From Amycolatopsis vancoresmycina (GTDB taxonomy: Bacteria > Actinomycetota > Actinomycetes > Mycobacteriales > Pseudonocardiaceae), in contig NZ_JNYY01000002.1 in assembly GCF_000716785.1 (NCBI RefSeq), positions 1 to 64,000 of the forward strand: DNA of 64,000 nt, written 5' to 3'. A program made the position numbers and the translations under genes. Numbering within the stretch: position 1 is the stretch's first letter; each line of letters begins with the position of its first letter. A model generated the notes under the pieces. That model saw only the letters and a program-made list of their open reading frames with translations. It did no database searches and was not told the origin of the DNA. Below are positions 44,654 through 53,729 of the stretch, one piece after another.

Positions 44654-47578
44654 ATGTGGCTGACCGCCCCCCGCCCCACCTCGGTATCCGTCCGGTCCGG
44701 ACCCGCCCGGCTGACCGGCCGCGACACCGAGCTCGACGCCATCGTCGCCGTGCTGAAACAGCGTCCGGCCGCCGTCCTGATCGAGGGCGAGCCGGGGATG
44801 GGCCGCACCCGGCTGCTCGCGGAGATCGGCCGCCGCAAGGAGTTCGACGGCGGCCGCGTCCTCACCGGCGCCTGCCAGCCGCTGCGGGAACCCTTTCCCT
44901 ACGGGCCCGTCCTGGAAGCGCTTCGCGCGGTGGGCGACCGTCCGCTCGGGCCGCTCAGCCCGGTCGCCGGCGTGCTGCGGCCGTTGCTGCCGGAACTCGC
45001 GGAAGCGCTTCCCCCGCGGCCGGACCCGCTCGCCGACCCGGTCGCCGAGCGGCACCGCGTGTTCCGCGCGGTGCGGGAGCTGCTGGTCGCGTGCGGCCCC
45101 ACGCTCGTGCTGATCGACGACCTCCAGTGGGCCGACGAGGACACCCGGGACCTCGTGCGGTTCCTCGCCGGGGCGATGCCGCCGGAGCTGGCGGTGGTCG
45201 CCACCTACCGGTCGGCAACCGATGTCCGGCCCGGTCCCCTCGGCGCGCCGTTCCGCACCGACCCGGCCGTCCACTCCGCCCGGGTCGCGCTCGGCGCGCT
45301 CGACGTCACGGCCGTGCGCAAGCTGGCCGCCGACATCCTCGACCTGCCCCGCGTCACCGACGAATTCGCCGCGAAGCTGCACGAGTGCACCGCCGGGATC
45401 CCGTTCGTGACCGAGGAAACGCTGCGGGCGCTGAAGGAAGCGGCCGACCGGCTCCCGGTCGGCGAGGTGCTCTCGGACCGGTTGCTGGAGAACCTCGAAG
45501 TCCCGGTGCTGCTCCGGGAAGCCGTCACCGAACGGCTCTCCGCGCTGCCCGAACACGCCGTCCGGCTGGCCGGCGCGGCCGCGGTGCTCGGCGTCGGCGC
45601 CGAAGCCGCCGTGCTCGGCGAGCTGGCCGGGCTCACCGACGACGCCCTCCGCAGCGCGCTGCTCGCCGCCCTCTCCGGCGGTGTGCTCGGCGAAGTCGGC
45701 GACGGCCGGTACGGCTTCCGGCACCCGCTGGCACGCAAGGCGGTCTACGACACCGTGAGCGGTCCCGAACGCGCGTTGCTGCACGCGCAGGCGATCCGCG
45801 TGCTCGCCGCGCAGCCGTCCCCGCCGCTCACCCTGCTGGCCCGGCACTCCCGTGCGGCCGGCCGCGTCGACCAGTGGCGACACTACGCCGAAGCCGCCGC
45901 CGACGAGGCGATCACCCGCGGCGAGACGTCCCGCGCGATCGACCTCCTGCAGTCGGTGCTCGCCGAGCCCGGTCCCGCGCAGGCCGACATCGGGCGGGTG
46001 GCGGGCAAGCTGAGCCAGGTCGCGCTTCGGGGGTTCCGCCCCGACGTGCTCGGCACGCTCGAACGCGTCCTCGAAGAGGTGACGCTGCCGCCGTCGGTCC
46101 GCGGGTCGATCCGGCTGAGCCTCGGCATGCTGCTGGTCCGGACCACCGGCGGGCTCGGCCGCGGCCGGCTCGAGGTCGAGCGCGCGGTCGGCGAGCTGAC
46201 CGACCGGCCGGACCTCGCCGCGCGCGGGATCACGCTGCTCGCCCAGCCGATCGACGGGCTGACGCCGCTGGCGTGGCACGAAGCCTGGCGCGCCCGCGCG
46301 GGCGAGGTGTACGAGCGGCTCGAAGACCCCGAGCTGCGGCTCGCGCTGACCGCCGACCGCATCGCCGCCGCGTCGCACGTCGGCGACGGCTCGGCGTGGG
46401 CGGAGTTCGAAGCGCTGTCGGACACGGTCGGCACCGTCGCCGAACGCGTCCAGCTGGCCCGGCTGTGGTGCAACCTCGCCGACGGGCAGTCGTGGGCCGG
46501 GCACCTCGACCGCGCCGAACGGCTGGTGACCGAAGGCGTCCGGCGCGCGACCGACGCCGGCGCGCTGTACGCGATCGGCCTGATCCAGGGCACCCGCGTC
46601 CGGCTGGACTGGGTGCGCGGCCGCTGGACCGGCCTCGCCGAAGCCGCCGAGCAGCTGCGGGACAGCTACCCGGAGCTCGGCCCGATCGTCATGGAGTCGT
46701 CGCTGGTGCTCGGCGGGCTCGCGGCCGTGCGCGGCGAGTTCGCGGCGGCGCAACGGCACCTGGCCGCGGCGAGCGTGCACGCGCCGGACCGCGGCCCGAT
46801 CCCGGTGGTGCTGTCGGCGGCCGGGGTGCTGATCTCGGTGCTGCTGGCGACCGACGACGTCGACGGCGCGTGCGCGGCGGCCGACACGGCGGTCGCCGCG
46901 GCCGGCCGCAAGGGCGTCTGGATCTGGGCGGCGGCGCTGGTCCCGGCGGCGGCGCAGGCGTACGCGCGCGCCGGACGCTGGCCGGAAGCCGACAACGTCG
47001 TCGAGGCGTTCGCGCGCGGCATCGAGGGCCGCGACGCACCGGTCGCCACGGCGGCGCTGGTGGCGGGCCGGGCGGTGCTGCTGGAGGCGCGGGCCAAGCA
47101 CCTGGCCGCAGCGACTCTGTTCGACGAAGCCGCGTCCGGTTACGCGGCCCTGCCGATGCCCTACCCCGCGACGGCCATGCGCGAACGCGCGTCGATGTGC
47201 CGCCTCGCGGCGGGCAACCGGTCGGCAGTCGACGAGCTGACCGCGGCAGCCGAGGCGTACGAGCAGCTCGGCGCGACCCGCGACGCCGGCCGCTGCCGCC
47301 ACCAGCTGCGCGAGCACGGCGCGTGGGCACCATCGCAACGCGGACGGCGTGGGTACGGCAGCGAGCTGTCGCCGCGGGAGCGCGAAGTGGCGCGGATGCT
47401 GGCGGAGGGCCGGACGAACCGGGAGATCGCGGACGGGCTGTTCCTTTCGCCGCGGACGGTCGAGCAGCACGTGGCGAAGGTGCTGCGGAAGCTGGGCGCG
47501 CGGTCGCGGACGGACGTGGCCCGCAAACTGCCGGGCGCGGCGAGCGTTGGCGCGCCCGGCGGCGGCGACCTAACGTGA
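44654..47578 (+). CDS. Large LuxR-family regulator (LAL type) with altered Walker A
   Basis: This 974-residue protein has an N-terminal AAA-type ATPase, a long helical middle and a C-terminal LuxR helix-turn-helix (LSPREREVARMLAEGRTNRE, IADGLFLSPRTVEQHVAKVL). Walker B is LVLIDDLQWAD. Walker A reads GEPGMGRT, with Arg51 where the nucleotide-binding Lys is expected, so ATP binding may be weakened. Start ATG 44654 is supported by GAGGAGGTC. LAL regulators activate catabolic or biosynthetic genes. A small membrane protein gene follows after four bases and is probably co-transcribed. Confidence 0.9.
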   Translation: MWLTAPRPTSVSVRSGPARLTGRDTELDAIVAVLKQRPAAVLIEGEPGMGRTRLLAEIGRRKEFDGGRVLTGACQPLREPFPYGPVLEALRAVGDRPLGPLSPVAGVLRPLLPELAEALPPRPDPLADPVAERHRVFRAVRELLVACGPTLVLIDDLQWADEDTRDLVRFLAGAMPPELAVVATYRSATDVRPGPLGAPFRTDPAVHSARVALGALDVTAVRKLAADILDLPRVTDEFAAKLHECTAGIPFVTEETLRALKEAADRLPVGEVLSDRLLENLEVPVLLREAVTERLSALPEHAVRLAGAAAVLGVGAEAAVLGELAGLTDDALRSALLAALSGGVLGEVGDGRYGFRHPLARKAVYDTVSGPERALLHAQAIRVLAAQPSPPLTLLARHSRAAGRVDQWRHYAEAAADEAITRGETSRAIDLLQSVLAEPGPAQADIGRVAGKLSQVALRGFRPDVLGTLERVLEEVTLPPSVRGSIRLSLGMLLVRTTGGLGRGRLEVERAVGELTDRPDLAARGITLLAQPIDGLTPLAWHEAWRARAGEVYERLEDPELRLALTADRIAAASHVGDGSAWAEFEALSDTVGTVAERVQLARLWCNLADGQSWAGHLDRAERLVTEGVRRATDAGALYAIGLIQGTRVRLDWVRGRWTGLAEAAEQLRDSYPELGPIVMESSLVLGGLAAVRGEFAAAQRHLAAASVHAPDRGPIPVVLSAAGVLISVLLATDDVDGACAAADTAVAAAGRKGVWIWAAALVPAAAQAYARAGRWPEADNVVEAFARGIEGRDAPVATAALVAGRAVLLEARAKHLAAATLFDEAASGYAALPMPYPATAMRERASMCRLAAGNRSAVDELTAAAEAYEQLGATRDAGRCRHQLREHGAWAPSQRGRRGYGSELSPREREVARMLAEGRTNREIADGLFLSPRTVEQHVAKVLRKLGARSRTDVARKLPGAASVGAPGGGDLT

Positions 47579-47582
47579 GCCG

Positions 47583-48254
47583 GTGACCGAAGAGGCCCTT
47601 CCCGCTTGGCGCCGTCGCACCTCCGGCGAGACGCGCTGGCCCGCGATGGGCGTGGTCGTCGCCACGCTCGTGCTGCAGGTCGTCCTGCCCGACGACATGG
47701 CGCTGAACCCGTGGTGGCTGCTGCCCGCGGTGTCCGGGTTGCTCGTCGTCGCGCTGCTGCTGGCCAACCCGGGCCGGATGACCCAGTTCAGCGCGGTCGA
47801 GCGGGTGATCTCCCTGCTGCTCGTCGCGACCGTGACGGCGGTGAACGCGTTCTCCGCGGTATCGCTGGTCTACGACATCGCCACCGGCACGATCGGCGAC
47901 CGCGCCGGCGCGGTCCTGGTGACCGGCGGCATCGTGTACTGGACGAACATCGTCGCGTTTTCGCTGTGGTACTGGGAGTTCGACCGCGGCGGCCCGGGCC
48001 GGCGGGCCGCGGGCCGGGCGGAGTTCCCCGACCTGCAGTTCCCGCAGATGGCCGACCCGGGCCTGGCGCACCAGGACTGGGAGCCGTCCTATTTGGACTA
48101 CCTGTACTTCTCGTTCACCAACGCGGCCGCCTTCAGCCCCACCGACGTCATGCCCCTGCGGATCTGGGCCAAGATGACGATGATGCTGCAGGCGGTCGTG
48201 TCGCTGGTGCTGGCGGTGATGGTGGTCGCCTGGGCGATCAACAACCTGAAGTGA
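47583..48254 (+). CDS. Membrane protein, DUF1345-like
   Basis: This 223-residue protein has six likely membrane segments (for example WPAMGVVVATLVLQVVLP, LISLLLVATVTAVNAFSAV, MLQAVVSLVLAVMVVAWAI). The segment YLYFSFTNAAAFSPTDVMPL resembles the DUF1345 family, whose late loop has a similar YFSFT...TDV pattern. The function is unknown. The GTG start lies four bases after the LuxR stop, so it is probably part of that transcript. Confidence 0.75.
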   Translation: MTEEALPAWRRRTSGETRWPAMGVVVATLVLQVVLPDDMALNPWWLLPAVSGLLVVALLLANPGRMTQFSAVERVISLLLVATVTAVNAFSAVSLVYDIATGTIGDRAGAVLVTGGIVYWTNIVAFSLWYWEFDRGGPGRRAAGRAEFPDLQFPQMADPGLAHQDWEPSYLDYLYFSFTNAAAFSPTDVMPLRIWAKMTMMLQAVVSLVLAVMVVAWAINNLK

Positions 48255-48270
48255 CGCTGCTGGAAATGAC

Positions 48271-48981
48271 TCAGTGGCGCGAAATGGTGAAGCTCTGGCC
48301 GTCCGAGCCGATGGCGCCCGGGATCCACGTGTAGGTGCCGCGGTCGTCGGCGTTCAGGCCCGACGGGCTCGTCGAGGCCAGGTTCGTTCCGTTGAACTTG
48401 ACCCCGGTGAACTTGACGCCGCCGGAGATCGACGGGTACGAGTCCGTCGGGGACTCGATGATCGCCTCCGCCGAGGCGTGCCTCGACGTCAGGGACTTCG
48501 TCGTCGACTTCGACCAGCCCTTGGTCGTGTCGGACAGGTCGAGGCGGTAGGTGTTCGTCGCCGTGCGGGTCACCGTGGCCGTGATGTGGTCGCCCGCGCT
48601 GACCGACACGCTGTAGTACACCGGGGCGGCCGGGTACATCTCGTACCAGGCCGAGTACACCGGGCGGCCGCTGGAGCAGTCCGTCTCGACACCCGTCTGC
48701 TCCACTGTGGACGATCCGTCGCCGTCGATGCCGACCCAGGGTGCGAACAGGTCGTTGCTCGAGTTGCACGTCACCGACGGCTCGGTCCAGCTCGCCGTCG
48801 CCGTGGTGAAGCTGCCGAAGCTGACGTAACCACCCCAGTTGCCGCCGGAGAACTGGTGGCCGTGGAAGTGGGCGCCATACTCGACCGCGGCGTGGGCGGT
48901 ACCGGAGACGGCGAGGCCGGCCGCGGCCGCGGCGGCCGCCGTGAGCACGCGAACCGTGCGCGACGCGAGGAACCTGGACAT
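48271..48981 (-). CDS. Secreted G1-family glutamic endopeptidase (eqolisin-like)
   Basis: This 236-residue protein has a signal peptide (to about residue 31, ending TAHAA). The mature domain matches peptidase family G1: NWGGYVSFG, WVGIDGDGSSTVEQTGVE (catalytic Gln) and HASAEAIIESP (catalytic Glu), with a jelly-roll pattern of beta-rich segments. G1 enzymes are best known from fungi and work at acid pH; bacterial members are less studied. It is a single gene. One TCCACWGTGGA copy overlaps the codons just before the catalytic Gln. Confidence 0.9.
   Translation of the reverse strand: MSRFLASRTVRVLTAAAAAAAGLAVSGTAHAAVEYGAHFHGHQFSGGNWGGYVSFGSFTTATASWTEPSVTCNSSNDLFAPWVGIDGDGSSTVEQTGVETDCSSGRPVYSAWYEMYPAAPVYYSVSVSAGDHITATVTRTATNTYRLDLSDTTKGWSKSTTKSLTSRHASAEAIIESPTDSYPSISGGVKFTGVKFNGTNLASTSPSGLNADDRGTYTWIPGAIGSDGQSFTISRH
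48701..48711. repeat. TCCACWGTGGA palindrome, copy 4
   Basis: TCCACTGTGGA on the plus strand lies in the G1 protease gene; with the gene it reads TCCACAGTGGA and encodes S-T-V-E with Thr codon ACA, next to the catalytic Gln. Confidence 0.6.
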
Positions 48982-49118
48982 GGGGGACTCCGTTCACCGA
49001 TGGGGACCGGGAAAACCGTGTCACCAGTGTTGGAGCCGCCCCGAAAAGAAGGTAGCTACTTTCGAAGGGTCTTCACATTCCGGGAAATACTCACCATTTG
49101 CCGGAATTGAGCGGAAAA

Positions 49119-49162
49119 GACCCGTGAAGGCCTCCGCGGGGGAAAAGAGGCCTTCACGGGTC
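49119..49162. repeat. CCGTGAAGGCCTC-type hairpin, probable terminator
   Basis: GACCCGTGAAGGCCTC (49119-49134) is the perfect complement of 49147-49162, with a 12-base loop. It lies 40 bases past the stop of the minus-strand ABC importer operon (gene end 49202) and shares its outer arm with the hairpin at 10775-10831. Confidence 0.7.
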
Positions 49163-49201
49163 CATGACGCTCACCTACCGCCCGGTCAGGTGAGCGGGGC
49201 T

Positions 49202-50251
49202 TCAGCCCTGTTTCGCGGCCGCGTCGACGAACTCCGTCGTGTAGGTCTTCGACAGGTCGATCGAATCCTTCTTCGGCTGCACGTTCTTCGAGAAACTCGA
49301 AAGCACCTCGAGCACGTTCTTCGCGCCGGCGGCGTCCATCTTGCCGTCCTTGTTGAACATCCCGATGCTGTCCTTGACGGACTTGATGTACAGCGCCTTG
49401 TCGCCACCGCTGTAGGACGGCGGCATCTTCGCCGCGATCTCCTCCGGGCTGTGCTCCCCGATCCACTTCAGCGTGGCCACGAACGCGTTGGCCAGCTTCT
49501 GCACGGCGTCCTTGTTCCGGTCCACGAAGTCGCAGCTCATGTACAGCGACGACGCCGGGTACAACCCGCCGAGCGCGGCCTTCGTGCCCGCTTCCGTCCG
49601 CAGGTCGTACAGCACCTTCGCCTTGCCCGTGTTGGTCAGCTGCGCGATCGTCGGGTCGGTCGTCATGCCGCCGTCGATGCCGCCGTTGTCCAGGCTCGCG
49701 ATGAACGTCTGCCCGGCGCCGACCTTCACCGGCGTGTACTGGTCGGCTCCGACGCCCGCCTTGGCCGCCAGCGCCTTCGTCAGGAAGTCGGTGGACGACC
49801 CGAGCGACGTCACGCCCAGCTTCTTGCCCTTGAAGTCGGCCGAGCTCTTGATCTGATCGGCGTGCGCGGTGCCGACGACCTCGGCCTCACCGGGGATGTT
49901 GGCCAGCTGCACCACGCTCTTGATGCACTGGTCCTTGGCCTGCAGGTCGATCGTGTGGTCGTAGAACCCGACCACGCCCTGGACCTGGCCAGCCACCAGC
50001 GCGGTCTCGGCGTTGGCGCCCGACTGCTCGCTCTGCAGCTCGACGTCGATGCCCTGCGCGGCGAAGTTGCCGAGCTGCTGGGTCAGCATGGCCGGCAGGT
50101 AGATGACCTTTTCCAGGCCACCGACCATGATCGTGACCTTGGGTTTGCCCCCTTCGCCCGTGGCGGCGACGCGGGAGTCCTGGCACGCGGTGGTCAGCCC
50201 GGCCACCACGGTCAGCGCGGTGACCGCGACGGCGATCCGGCGAATCCTCAT
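49202..50251 (-). CDS. ABC importer substrate-binding lipoprotein (SsuA/NMT1-like)
   Basis: This 349-residue protein has a lipoprotein signal (lipobox LTTAC, Cys23). Its periplasmic-binding fold is of the SsuA/THI5/NMT1 type: VTIMVGGLEKVIYLPAMLTQ, FAAQGIDVEL, FKGKKLGVTSLGSSTDFLTK. Such proteins bind sulfonates, nitrate, taurine, thiamine precursors or aromatic acids. It is the last gene of the importer operon. The divergent CitA/DcuS-type two-component system suggests a carboxylated substrate, but this is inference. Confidence 0.9.
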   Translation of the reverse strand: MRIRRIAVAVTALTVVAGLTTACQDSRVAATGEGGKPKVTIMVGGLEKVIYLPAMLTQQLGNFAAQGIDVELQSEQSGANAETALVAGQVQGVVGFYDHTIDLQAKDQCIKSVVQLANIPGEAEVVGTAHADQIKSSADFKGKKLGVTSLGSSTDFLTKALAAKAGVGADQYTPVKVGAGQTFIASLDNGGIDGGMTTDPTIAQLTNTGKAKVLYDLRTEAGTKAALGGLYPASSLYMSCDFVDRNKDAVQKLANAFVATLKWIGEHSPEEIAAKMPPSYSGGDKALYIKSVKDSIGMFNKDGKMDAAGAKNVLEVLSSFSKNVQPKKDSIDLSKTYTTEFVDAAAKQG

Positions 50252-50273
50252 CGATTCGGTCCTTTCAGATGAC

Positions 50274-51158
50274 TCAGATGACGGTCTGGCTGGAGGCGGA
50301 CATCGAGGGCCGCCACCGCAGCAGCCGGTTCTCGAGGTTCCCGATGCCCCACTCCGCCAGGAGGGCGACGACGGTGATGATGATCATCGCGGCGTAGATG
50401 CCCGCGGAATCGAACGTGCCCTGCGCGTTCGAAATCAGGAAGCCGATGCCGGCCTTGGACCCGGCGTACTCGCCGACGACCGCGCCGATCAGCGCGAAGC
50501 CGAACGCGGTGTGCAGCGAGGACAGGATCCACGACGTCGCGCTCGGCAGCACGATCGCCTTGATCACCTGCATCCGGCCCGCGCCGAGGATGCGCGCGTT
50601 GTCGATCAGGTTGCGGTCCACCTCGCGGGCACCGGTGAAGGCGTTGAAGAACACCACGAAGAACACCAGCACCACGACGGTGGCGACCTTCGACGCCAGC
50701 CCCAGCCCGAACCAGATCACGAACAGCGAGGCGAGCACGATGCGCGGCACCGCGTTGGCGGCCTTGATGAACGGCGCGAGCACGTCGGCCAGGTACTGGC
50801 TGCGGCCGAGGATCACACCGAAGATCACGCCGGCCACCGCGCCGATCGCGAACCCGACCAGCGCTTCCTCGACGGTGACCCACAGCTGGTACCAGAGCGA
50901 GCCGAAGTCGGTGCCGCTGGTGACCCACTCGACCAGCCGCTGCCAGATCCGGGACGGCTTCGAGTAGAAGAACGGGTCGATCCAGTAGGTCGCGGTCAGC
51001 TCCCAGCTGCCCAGCCAGACGACGACCAGCGCCAGCCGCAGCAGCCAGGTGTTGCGCTTGCGGCGGGACGTGGCCCGCTTGGCCTTCGTGAGGATGTCCT
51101 GTTCGGTTTCCAGCACCGGCAGCGAAGTGGCCGGCGCCGCGGGGGTCTCAAGCGACAC
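50274..51158 (-). CDS. ABC importer permease (SsuC/TauC-like)
   Basis: This 294-residue protein has six membrane segments and the BPD_transp_1 loop DNARILGAGRMQVIKAIVLP (EAA-type motif) before the last two. A cytosolic N-terminus of about 40 residues precedes the first segment. GTG 51158 is used because AAGGGAG lies just upstream; an ATG 18 bases earlier is also in frame. The start overlaps the ATPase stop by 11 bases, so translation is coupled. Confidence 0.9.
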   Translation of the reverse strand: MSLETPAAPATSLPVLETEQDILTKAKRATSRRKRNTWLLRLALVVVWLGSWELTATYWIDPFFYSKPSRIWQRLVEWVTSGTDFGSLWYQLWVTVEEALVGFAIGAVAGVIFGVILGRSQYLADVLAPFIKAANAVPRIVLASLFVIWFGLGLASKVATVVVLVFFVVFFNAFTGAREVDRNLIDNARILGAGRMQVIKAIVLPSATSWILSSLHTAFGFALIGAVVGEYAGSKAGIGFLISNAQGTFDSAGIYAAMIIITVVALLAEWGIGNLENRLLRWRPSMSASSQTVI

Positions 51159-51954
51159 GGTTCGCTCCCTTCTCACGGGCCTTGTCGACCTCGCTGCGCA
51201 GTGATTCCCAGATGTCCGCGTAGAGCTTGCGGAACTCCTCGGTCAGCCGCAGGTCCTCCACCTTCCGCGGCCGGTCCAGCGGGATCTCGAAGACGTCCTT
51301 CACGGTGGCCGGCGACGTCGTCAGCACGACGACCTTGTCCGCCAGCGCGATGGCCTCGTCGAGGTCGTGCGTCACGAAGATCACCGCGGCCCCCGAACCG
51401 GACCACAACCGCAGCAGCTCGTCCTGCATCAGCGCCCGCGTCTGGACGTCCAGCGCCGAGAACGGCTCGTCCATCAGCATGATCTTCGGCTTGGTGACGA
51501 GGGTCTGGGCCAGCGCGACGCGCTTGCGCATGCCGCCGGAGAGCTGGTGCGGGTAGTACTTCTCGAACCCGGCGAGCCCGACGCGGGCGATCCAGTCGAC
51601 GGCCTGCGCGCGGGCCTCGGCCTTCGGCACCCCGCGGAAGCGCGGGCCGGAAGCGACGTTGTCGAGCACCGAGCGCCACGGCATCACCGCGTCGGTCTGG
51701 AACATGTAGCCGACACCGTCCGGAATGGACTTCACGTCCTCGCCGTTCACCCGCACCCGGCCGGCGGACGGCGGCTGCAGCCCGGAGACCAGCGAAAGCG
51801 TCGTCGACTTGCCGCACCCCGTGGGGCCGACGACGGCGACGAACTCGCCGGGCTGCACGGTCATGGTCAGGTCGCGGACGGCCGTGTGCACGGAACCGGA
51901 CCCGCTCGGGAACCGTTTGGTGGCTCCGGTGAGTTCGATCAGTGGGGGAACCAT
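51148..51954 (-). CDS. ABC importer ATP-binding protein (SsuB/TauB-like)
   Basis: This 268-residue ATPase has Walker A VVGPTGCGKST, signature LSGGMRKRVALAQTL and Walker B KIMLMDEPFSALD, with H-loop VIFVTHDLDEA. Start MVPPLIELTG is chosen because AAGGAG precedes it; earlier in-frame codons lie in the divergent promoter region. It is the first gene of the importer operon and is divergent from the histidine kinase at 52119 with 164 bases between. It energises uptake through the permease at 50274. Confidence 0.93.
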   Translation of the reverse strand: MVPPLIELTGATKRFPSGSGSVHTAVRDLTMTVQPGEFVAVVGPTGCGKSTTLSLVSGLQPPSAGRVRVNGEDVKSIPDGVGYMFQTDAVMPWRSVLDNVASGPRFRGVPKAEARAQAVDWIARVGLAGFEKYYPHQLSGGMRKRVALAQTLVTKPKIMLMDEPFSALDVQTRALMQDELLRLWSGSGAAVIFVTHDLDEAIALADKVVVLTTSPATVKDVFEIPLDRPRKVEDLRLTEEFRKLYADIWESLRSEVDKAREKGANRVA

Positions 51955-52118
51955 GGGGAGTGACTCCTTCGTCACGTGGTGGGGCTCACGTTGGGAAGGG
52001 ACGTTAAGCAGGCGTAGCGGCCGCGTGAAGCTTGTCGACGTTCTGCGTGGCAAGTGCGCGTTATGCATGTTTTGCTCATTTAGCGCACCCCGCTGACCAG
52101 GGGGTATGGTTCCGAGCC

Positions 52119-53729
52119 ATGCCAAAGTGGGCGCTCTTCCCGCGCATGCGGTTCAGCAGGCAGGTGCTGCTGCTGCAGATCGGCGTGGTCGCCTTGGTCG
52201 TGGGACTCGGGGTCGCCCTGGTCAGCGTCCTGCTGCGGTCCACCCTCACCGAGCAGTACGGGCAACGCGCTCTGGCCATCGCGAAGTCCGTGGCGGCGGA
52301 CCCGGTCGTCGTCGCGAACGCCGCCGCGAAGATCCCGGGCGGGGCGCTCGAGGAGCGCGCGCTGGCCGTCACCACGGTCAACGACGCGCTGTTCGTGGTG
52401 ATCACCGACGACAAGGGGATCCGGCTCGCGCATCCGACGCCGAGTGAGATCGGGAAGCCGGTCAGCACGCCCCCGGACCGCGCGCTCGCCGGGTTCGACG
52501 AGGTCAGCGCGGTGCAGAGCGGGACACTCGGGTTGTCCGTGCGCAGCAAGACGCCGATCTGGACGGCCGGCCGCGGCCGGGTGGTCGGCGAGGTGAGCGT
52601 CGGGTTCGAGGTGGCCCAGCCGATCGGCGCGTTCAACCAGCTCCTGGTGAGCACGCTGCTGTTCGCCGGCGGCGCACTGCTGCTCGGCGCGGGCGCGTCG
52701 GCGCTGCTGAACCGGCGGCTGCGGCGCGTCACGCACGGCCTCGAACCGCACGAGCTCACCGAGTTGCTCTACGAGCGCGAAGCCGTGCTGCACGGCATCG
52801 GCGAAGGCGTCCTGGCCGTCGACGAGGCGACGCGCGTCTCGGTGCGCAACACCGAAGCCGAACGCCTGCTCGGCACCGAACTCCCGATCGGCGCGGCGAT
52901 GTCCGAGCTCGAGCTCAGCCCGCGGCTGCACAAGGCCGTCGCCGAAGGTCGTCCGGTCGACAACCTCCTGGCGGTGGCCGGGAATCGCGTGCTGGTGATC
53001 AACTCGCGCGCGGTCCGGCTGGACGACCGGGACATCGGGACCGTGCTCACCTTCCGCGACCGCACCGACCTCGACACGCTCACCCGCGAGCTCGACGGCA
53101 TCCGCGCGCTGTCCGACGGCCTGCGCGCCCAGCGGCACGAGTTCGCCAACCGCCTCCACACGCTGTACGGGCTGCTGCAGCTCGGCCACCACACCGAGGC
53201 CGTCGAGTACCTGCAGACGTTGACGGACTCGTCGTCGGCGCGGCCGAGCGAGCTGGGCGACGCGGTCGCCGACCCTTATCTGCAGGCGCTGCTCGTCGCG
53301 AAAACTGAGCAGGCGCAGGAAAAGGGCCTCGCCCTCAAGCTCGCCGAAGACAGCTGGGTGCCGTCGACGGTGACCGACCCGATCGCCGCGAACACCGTGA
53401 TCGGCAACCTCGTCGACAACGCCCTGCACGCCGCGCGGATGGGCCCGCGACGGCCGGCCACGGTCGAAGTCGGCCTGCTGGCCGAGGACGGCACCCTGCA
53501 TGTGTCCGTTGTGGACAGTGGGCCCGGGGTGCCGGCGGATCTGCGGCGGACGTTGTTCGACGAAGGCGTCTCGACGAAGATCGCGCCCGGCCACGGCCTG
53601 GGCCTGGCGCTGGCCCGGCAGGCCGCCCGCGCCCGCGGCGGCGACGTCTGGCTGGCCGACCCCGGCGAAGGCGAGACGGGCGCGCTGTTCGTCGCCAAAC
53701 TGCCCGGAATGCTGACGGAGGACGGATGA
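52119..53729 (+). CDS. CitA/DcuS-type sensor histidine kinase
   Basis: This 536-residue kinase has two membrane segments (about residues 18-40 and 178-200) that frame an extracytoplasmic PAS/Cache sensor domain, then a cytosolic PAS, an H-box RAQRHEFANRLHTLYGLLQLG and a compact HATPase (VIGNLVDNALHAA, DSGPGVPADLRRTLFDEGVS). The layout is that of CitA/DcuS/DctB-like kinases that sense external citrate or C4-dicarboxylates. ATG 52119 starts MPKWALFPRMR. Its stop overlaps the response regulator start (ATGA). It is divergent from the ABC importer it probably controls. Confidence 0.92.
   Translation: MPKWALFPRMRFSRQVLLLQIGVVALVVGLGVALVSVLLRSTLTEQYGQRALAIAKSVAADPVVVANAAAKIPGGALEERALAVTTVNDALFVVITDDKGIRLAHPTPSEIGKPVSTPPDRALAGFDEVSAVQSGTLGLSVRSKTPIWTAGRGRVVGEVSVGFEVAQPIGAFNQLLVSTLLFAGGALLLGAGASALLNRRLRRVTHGLEPHELTELLYEREAVLHGIGEGVLAVDEATRVSVRNTEAERLLGTELPIGAAMSELELSPRLHKAVAEGRPVDNLLAVAGNRVLVINSRAVRLDDRDIGTVLTFRDRTDLDTLTRELDGIRALSDGLRAQRHEFANRLHTLYGLLQLGHHTEAVEYLQTLTDSSSARPSELGDAVADPYLQALLVAKTEQAQEKGLALKLAEDSWVPSTVTDPIAANTVIGNLVDNALHAARMGPRRPATVEVGLLAEDGTLHVSVVDSGPGVPADLRRTLFDEGVSTKIAPGHGLGLALARQAARARGGDVWLADPGEGETGALFVAKLPGMLTEDG

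Noticed and set aside
44288..47470. 1060-codon open frame antisense to the LuxR regulator
   Set aside because: It is a shadow of the high-GC codon pattern of 44654-47578: no domain, no ribosome site, and composition dominated by Arg, Gly, Ala and Gln.
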